DNA of 64,000 nucleotides from the NCBI RefSeq assembly GCF_028640845.1, contig NC_080546.1, positions 56,803,409 through 56,867,408 of the forward strand. The letters run 5' to 3'. The DNA is from Ahaetulla prasina (lineage: Eukaryota; Chordata; Lepidosauria; Squamata; Colubridae). A program made the translations under genes and the position numbers. Under the pieces are notes generated by a model. It made no database searches, was not told the origin of the DNA, and worked only from the letters and a program-made list of their open reading frames with translations. Shown piece after piece: positions 58,720 to 64,000 of the stretch (position 1 is the first letter of the stretch; every line of letters begins with the position of its first letter).

Positions 58720-59362
58720 ATGTATCTTTCCTGAATCTGAAGGCACTTCAAAGAACCATTATTACCTCACAGTTTGACTATTGCAATGTGCTCTGGATGA
58801 AGTTACTCCTAAAGACCATTCAGACATTTCAACTGATACAAAATGCAGCAATATGGACATTGGTGGGCATGTCCCTGAATGCCCACATGACACCAATGTT
58901 TTACGAGCTGCAATGGCTGCGCATATATTTCCATGTGTAATTTTAGTTATCACCTATAAAGCCCTAGAGATATAGGGTCAGGTTATTTGAGGGACAAATT
59001 ACATTCTATAGTTTCTGCCTGGGCAGTTAGAGCCAAAAAAGTGGGCACGCGCCAGGTCCCTTGATCAAACATCAGAATCACAGAAGTGTGCCTTCTTTGG
59101 CACAATGCTTATTGTCCTCTAGAATAATTCTTCTTTTAGGTCTGGGTGGCTCCCATCTGATGGCATTCCAGGTAGATTTAAAGAGCTGGCTATTCCTTCC
59201 GGCTTTAGAATAGTGAGTTTGAGATCTGTTTCTTGATATCGTATGGATGGATTCCCCAGTATGTCTTTTAGATTACATTGGTATCTTGTTTTGTTTACAT
59301 TGTGAACCACCCAGAGTTGATCTAGAATTGGCCGGTGCTGAAACTGAATTAAATAAATAAAT
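58720..59362 (+). mobile_element. Old L2-like LINE 3' remnant
   Basis: Translated in pieces, the plus strand shows the L2 C-terminal pattern: an (F)DYCNVLW-like run (58777-58797), QLIQNAA (58835-58855), HMTP...ELQWL (58884-58918) and ITYKALE (58949-58969). The 3' end reads TTGTGAACCACCCAGAGTTG and AATTAAATAAATAAAT, a diverged version of an L2-type terminus. Many stops show that it is much older than the other L2 copies. Confidence 0.7.
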
Positions 59363-60655
59363 TTGTCATAGAGCCATCCTACTTCTATATAAGATTGAAA
59401 TCCAAAAGAAGTAAATAATTCTACTAAACAATCTTTACAAACACACACAAACCCAAAGTTATATGGAGCCATTGTACATTATTTCAAAAATAAGTCCCAC
59501 AAAATAAAATGGGAGTTTAAAGTATATGTATTCAGGTATTGATATCACTTAAAGTGATATTTTATATTCTGAAGGCACTTTACATCCTCTATAATTTTTA
59601 AATAAGATGGGCAATGGTAGAATATTTTTTGGCAGATTTCTGTGCTGCACTGGCAGAAATATTTTCTGCTGGCAGAAGATTTCTGTTAACAAAAGTAACT
59701 TGTTCACGTCTAATTTTAATCCCTTCCAAGTGCATTTTGAATTACAACTACTTCCTTTTAACACAGCTTTCTTTTTAATGCAGCATAGGGATGTATGTAT
59801 ATATGTATGTACGTATGTATGTACTAAAATACTCAAATCATAATAAAGATACATGAAATCATTTTTCTTGGTAAATGAACCTACTCTCCAATAGATAAAA
59901 ATTGTAAAAAAAGATAGATAAATGGCTTAAAATGAAAAAAAAAATGCTTTCAGGGATACTTTCCTGATACTATACACAAGGCATAGTAATTTGGTAATTG
60001 TTAATAGTCCTTCTGCGTGGAGATACAGATAACTTTCCTTCTCATTTAGTCAAAATCAGAACTATGAATATATTTTCTTTTTTCTTTTAAAAAAGCATGT
60101 TACAAAATTCAGAAGTGAATATTAGAACAGAAATTCCAACAGGTTGCCATAAACATGATTTGATGTGTAGCTGTAGTTATTTCCGTAGTGCTGTTCATTC
60201 TTGCTTGAGCACTTTATTCATATACAAGGTTCCCCTCCCACCACCATTCCTGCGTGAACTATTGCAATTTCAATGTAATAGCTTTTCTGAAGTGCAGCAA
60301 TATAACAAACCAGCAATTAAAGACTACAAAGGATATTATTATTTCCTATGTTCTAGAGAAGTGGATAGAATCAACAGACACACAAAGGAAGATTTATCAT
60401 GAACTTGGGAGCCACAGGATGATCATTTTATATTCTGGAGTCAGTTTCTTGCATTAATGCTTAATTAATTTCCTATGGCTATATACTTTAAGACAGAGAG
60501 TGGAAAAACAACAGAGTATAAAAATAAAGAGCATTGATATTACTGAACTATTTGCTCTCTTTCAAATAAAGTGACATTTCTACTCTTTTTTAATCCACAT
60601 CCCTGCTTAACCAGTGGCTTCTGGTTCGAGTAGCAGTTAGTTTGTAGCATAAGTT
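59363..60655. other. AT-rich non-genic stretch with a (GTAT)n run
   Basis: No gene recognised. A GTAT/ATGT microsatellite lies at 59790-59824. The 101-codon plus frame at 60097-60402 has no domain. Confidence 0.5.
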
Positions 60656-60785
60656 TAGAAGGTATTTATTTATATCTCACCTTTATTATTTTTACAAATA
60701 ACTCAAGATGGTGAACATATCCAACTTATCTTTGTCCAATTTTCTTCACAACCACCCTGTGAAGTGAGTTGGACTGAGAAACTAA
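60656..60785 (-). mobile_element. SINE tail fragment
   Basis: TATTTATTTATATCTCACCT followed by TTATTATTTTTACAAATAAC matches the 3' part of the SINE at 24261-24536. The segment AACATATCCAAC is also shared. The tRNA-like head is missing. Confidence 0.75.
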
Positions 60786-61268
60786 TGAGATTTATTATTA
60801 CTTCACTTCTCTGATACACTCATAAAAGTGAATTATATCATAATATCAGAGAACATTAATTGTTTTTCAACTGTTTGAAAAGCTTAATACAATGGATGCA
60901 ATGCTTTGCTCATAGTTAAAAGATATTCCTATTCCTCTTAACATTTTTATGAATGTATAATAGTGAGAAAATAACTTGTCAAAAAATACAAAATTAGATT
61001 ATGTTAGTTGTTAGGTACTCATGAAGAACAGTGGAGAAGGGAGCAAGAAACTAAAAAGAAATTAAATATATGCATAGGTATAAAATAAACATTAAAACAT
61101 GCAATTTTTGTAGTGTCTAATAAAGAATTTAATTTATAATTCCTATTTAACTGTGTTAAAGTAATTTGACAATCTCATTTTTAAATTGGAATAGTTGAAT
61201 TAGAAGTATCAGAAAAGAATCAGAAAAAACCTATCATGTAATTTACAAATTCTTCACTGCAAAAACAT
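60786..61268. other. AT-rich non-genic stretch
   Basis: No gene recognised. Confidence 0.5.
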
Positions 61269-61269
61269 A

Positions 61270-63050
61270 TGGACTACAAATCTTGATCAGGGCAAAGCAA
61301 TAGATGCAATCTACATAGACTTCTGTAACAGAGTTGTTAATGCTTGGAATACACTACCTGACTCTGTGGTCTCTTCCCAAAATCCCCAAACCTTCAATCA
61401 AAACTGTCTACTATTGACCTCACCCCATTCCTAAGGCGTGCATAAGAGCACAATAATGCCTACTGTTCCTGTCAAAGACTACTTCAGCTTCAATTGCAAC
61501 AATACACGAGCACACAATAGATTTAAGCTTAATGTTAACCGCTCCAATCTTGATTGCAGAAAACATGACTTCTGTAACAGAGTTGTTAATGCTTGGAATA
61601 CACTACCTGACTCTGTGGTCTCTTCCCAAAATCCCCAAACCTTCAATCAAAACTGTCTACTATTGACCTCACCCCATTCCTAAGGCGTGCATAAGAGCAC
61701 AATAATGCCTACTGTTCCTGTCAAAAGTGGCGTTCCCCAAGGCAACGTTCTTGGACCAACACTCTTCATATTATACATTAATGATTTCTGTGACCAAATT
61801 ACAAGTAATTGTGTTCTCTTTGCTGATGATGTCAAACTATTGAACACCACCAATAATACAGCTACTCTTCAAAAAGACCTTGACTTTGTATCTGAATGGT
61901 CTAAAACTTGGCAACTCCAAATCTCTACCAGCAAATGTTAAGTCTTACATATTGGAAAAGAGAACCCAAACACTAAGTACACACTTGATGGACGTTACCT
62001 TACAGATGACCCCCACCCTGTTAAAGACCTTGACTTTGTATCTGAATGGTCTAAAACTTGGCAACTCCAAATCTCTACCAGCAAATGTTAAGTCTTACAT
62101 ATTGGAAAAGAGAACCCAAACACTAAGTACACACTTGATGGACATTACCTTACAGATGACCCCCACCCTGTTAAAGACCTTGGAGTTTTCATACCAAATG
62201 ATCTAAGTGCCAAAGCCCACTGCAACTACATAGCAAAAAAAGTTTTAAGAGTTGTAAACCTAATCTTGGGTAGCTTCTTCTCCAAAACTAAAATCCTATG
62301 GCATCTCAGGACCCCTCTACAACTGGATAAGAACTTTCCTGTCAAAGACTACTTCAGCTTCAATTGCAACAATACACGAGCACACAATAGATTTAAGCTT
62401 AATGTTAACCGCTCCAATCTTGATTGCAGAAAACATGACTTCTGTAAAGCTTTTGACTCAGTAGTACATGATAAACTTCTCCAAAACTAAAATCCTATGG
62501 CATCTCAGGACCCCTCTACAACTGGATAAGAACTTTCCTGTCAAAAGTGGCGTTCCCCAAGGCAACGTTCTTGGACCAACACTCTTCATATTATACATTA
62601 ATGATTTCTGTGACCAAATTACAAGTAATTGTGTTCTCTTTGCTGACAATGTCAAACTATTGAACACCACCAATAATACAGCTACTCTTCAAAAAGACCT
62701 TGACTTTGTATCTGAATAGTCTAAAACTTGGCAACTCCAAATCTCTACCAGCAAATGTTAAGTCTTACATATTGGAAAAAAGAACCCAAACACTAAGTAC
62801 ACACTTGATGGACATTACCTTACAGATGACCCCCACCCTGTTAAAGACCTTGGAGTTTTCATACCAAATGATCTAAGTGCCAAAGCCCACTGCAACTACA
62901 TAGCAAAAAAAGTTTTAAGAGTTGTAAACCTAATCTTGGGTAGCTTCTTCTCCAAAAACACTACTCTACTAACCAGAGCATATAAAACATTTCTAGACCA
63001 ATTCTTGAATATAGCTCGATTGTCTGGAACCCATACCACATTTCTGACCA
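61270..63050 (+). mobile_element. Scrambled CR1-group LINE mosaic
   Basis: Pieces of one LINE family (the family at 15.2 and 48.1 kb) are joined on the plus strand in the wrong order, with several pieces present two or three times. Polymerase pieces carry IYIDFC, KAFDSVVHDKLLQN, SGVPQGNVLGP and LFADDVKLL. C-terminal pieces carry PVKDYFSFN and NAWNTLPDSVVSS. A 3' UTR piece (GGCGTGCATAAGAGCACAAT) occurs twice. Seven non-colinear joins lie near 61319-61328, 61466-61472, 61715-61721, 62023-62032, 62277-62287, 62335-62346 and 62437-62447. Each coincides with a short sequence present at two places in the normal element. Repeated pieces differ at only a few bases. No usable open frame results. Confidence 0.9.
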
Positions 63051-63680
63051 AATCAAGGACATCTGATCTCATATGATTTTTCTCTTTTATCTCATGCAAG
63101 GGAAAAGAGGTAGACAAACCAGAATTGGATGACCCCCATCTACTATTATCTATGATTGACCCATCCCTTTTTCTGACCTCCTGATGCAGTGGCCACTAAT
63201 GACAATAGATCTAAATAAAATGAAAACATGACTTTCTAAGGAACATAATGTACATGTTTTGTAAACTGAGAAGGGAATGATTAAAAAAAGAACTCCTGTA
63301 ATCTCCTAATTTAACGTGTAGATTTGGACTTTAAAGTAAGAATTTAAAACATTTGTTTTCAGCATCTTTTTTCCCCTTTATAATACAAATACTATCAGGA
63401 GGAAAATCTTTATATCAGTAATGTGTAGGCTTAAAGGACAGCATGGCATATTTTACATTGTTATAGGAGAATATATTTTGCTGCTGACTTTATAGATTCA
63501 TTAGAAAATTTGGAGCGATTTAGATCATAGTATAGTTCTTATTATGTACTACAGAGATTATAAAATATATATCCTTTTGATTTTTTTAAAAAGCTAAAGC
63601 TTTAGTTTTATTGCTTTTATTTACTAGTTCTAATTCTGAACCATATAAACATTTCACAGGTTTGCATAAAACTAATCCAA
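63051..63680. other. AT-rich non-genic stretch
   Basis: No gene recognised. Confidence 0.5.
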
Positions 63681-63681
63681 C

Positions 63682-64000
63682 TTTTTATTATTATTATTAT
63701 TATTTATTTGATTTTTATACCGCCCTTCTCCCGAAGGACTCAGGGCGGTGTACAGGCAAGATAAAACCAACAATACAATATACAGGTTAAAATACAATTT
63801 AAAAAACTTATTTAAATTAGCCTGGAGATTAAAATTTACCATACACTAAAAACCCCGTTTAAAAATTAATAAATTTAACATTAAAATTCCAATTTAAGCC
63901 AGCCCCGCGCGGATAAAGAGATGTGTCTTCAGTTCACGACGGAATGTCCGAAGGTCAGGTATTTGGCGTAAACCCGGAGGAAGCTCGTTCCAGAGTGTGG
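63682..64000 (-). mobile_element. L2 LINE 3' end, continuing beyond the window
   Basis: An (ATT)n tail (63685-63703) is followed by stem-loop arms CCGCCCT (63720-63726) and AGGGCGG (63742-63748). Then comes the L2 3' UTR and the start of the C-terminal coding region on the minus strand (CGGAGGAAGCTCGTTCCAGA, equivalent to the LWNELPP region of the other copies). The intact hairpin contrasts with the copy at 56895. Confidence 0.9.

Noticed and set aside
1..64000. A novel host-encoded defence or metabolic system
   Set aside because: No cluster of intact genes exists in the window. All recognisable coding sequence belongs to decayed transposable elements.

Overview
The window looks like nuclear DNA of a squamate reptile, most probably a snake. 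The evidence is the repeat content: a Sauria-type tRNA SINE with perfect target-site duplications, CR1, L2-clade and L1 LINEs, many hAT and TA-flanked non-autonomous DNA transposons, and LINE 3' ends that finish in AATAG pentamers. Such pentamer tails are known from the snake CR1/L3 lineage. I found no convincing host exon, host promoter, rRNA or stand-alone tRNA gene. The window reads as intergenic or deep-intronic DNA, and every recognisable coding sequence belongs to a transposable element and is broken.

Layout. 1-2.5 kb: AT-rich DNA with a TA-flanked inverted-repeat element carrying a nested hAT element. 2.5-7.0 kb: a complete but dead Ty3/Gypsy LTR retrotransposon on the minus strand, with an intact 5-bp target duplication and unequal LTRs. 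7.6-11.7 kb: a long L2-clade LINE on the minus strand (endonuclease plus reverse transcriptase, several frameshifts). A 2,136-bp array of 178 copies of a 12-bp GC-rich unit (11.74-13.87 kb) abuts its 5' side. 13.9-31 kb: mostly AT-rich unannotated DNA with LINE tails, SINEs and small DNA transposons. 31-43 kb: Sauria SINE, hAT elements (one with an LTR nested inside it), L1, L3 and CR1 remnants. 43-55 kb: a tRNA-derived SINE with an L2-type tail, a second CR1-group LINE remnant, a purine-rich tract, large hAT elements and a solo LTR. 55-64 kb: a second, nearly identical L2 copy, an old L2-like remnant, a striking scrambled LINE mosaic (61.27-63.05 kb), and the 3' end of another L2 that runs off the window.

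How the parts relate. The L2 LINE copies and the tRNA-derived SINE at 43.0-43.3 kb share the same terminal stem-loop (CCGCCCT paired with AGGGCGG), so the SINE is probably mobilised by the L2 reverse transcriptase. The hAT-type elements carry no transposase and must have been moved in trans. The two most unusual objects are the mosaic at 61.27-63.05 kb, in which seven non-colinear joins each fall at a 7-12 bp match, and the nearly perfect 12-bp array at the 5' side of the long L2. I do not see a new host-encoded system.
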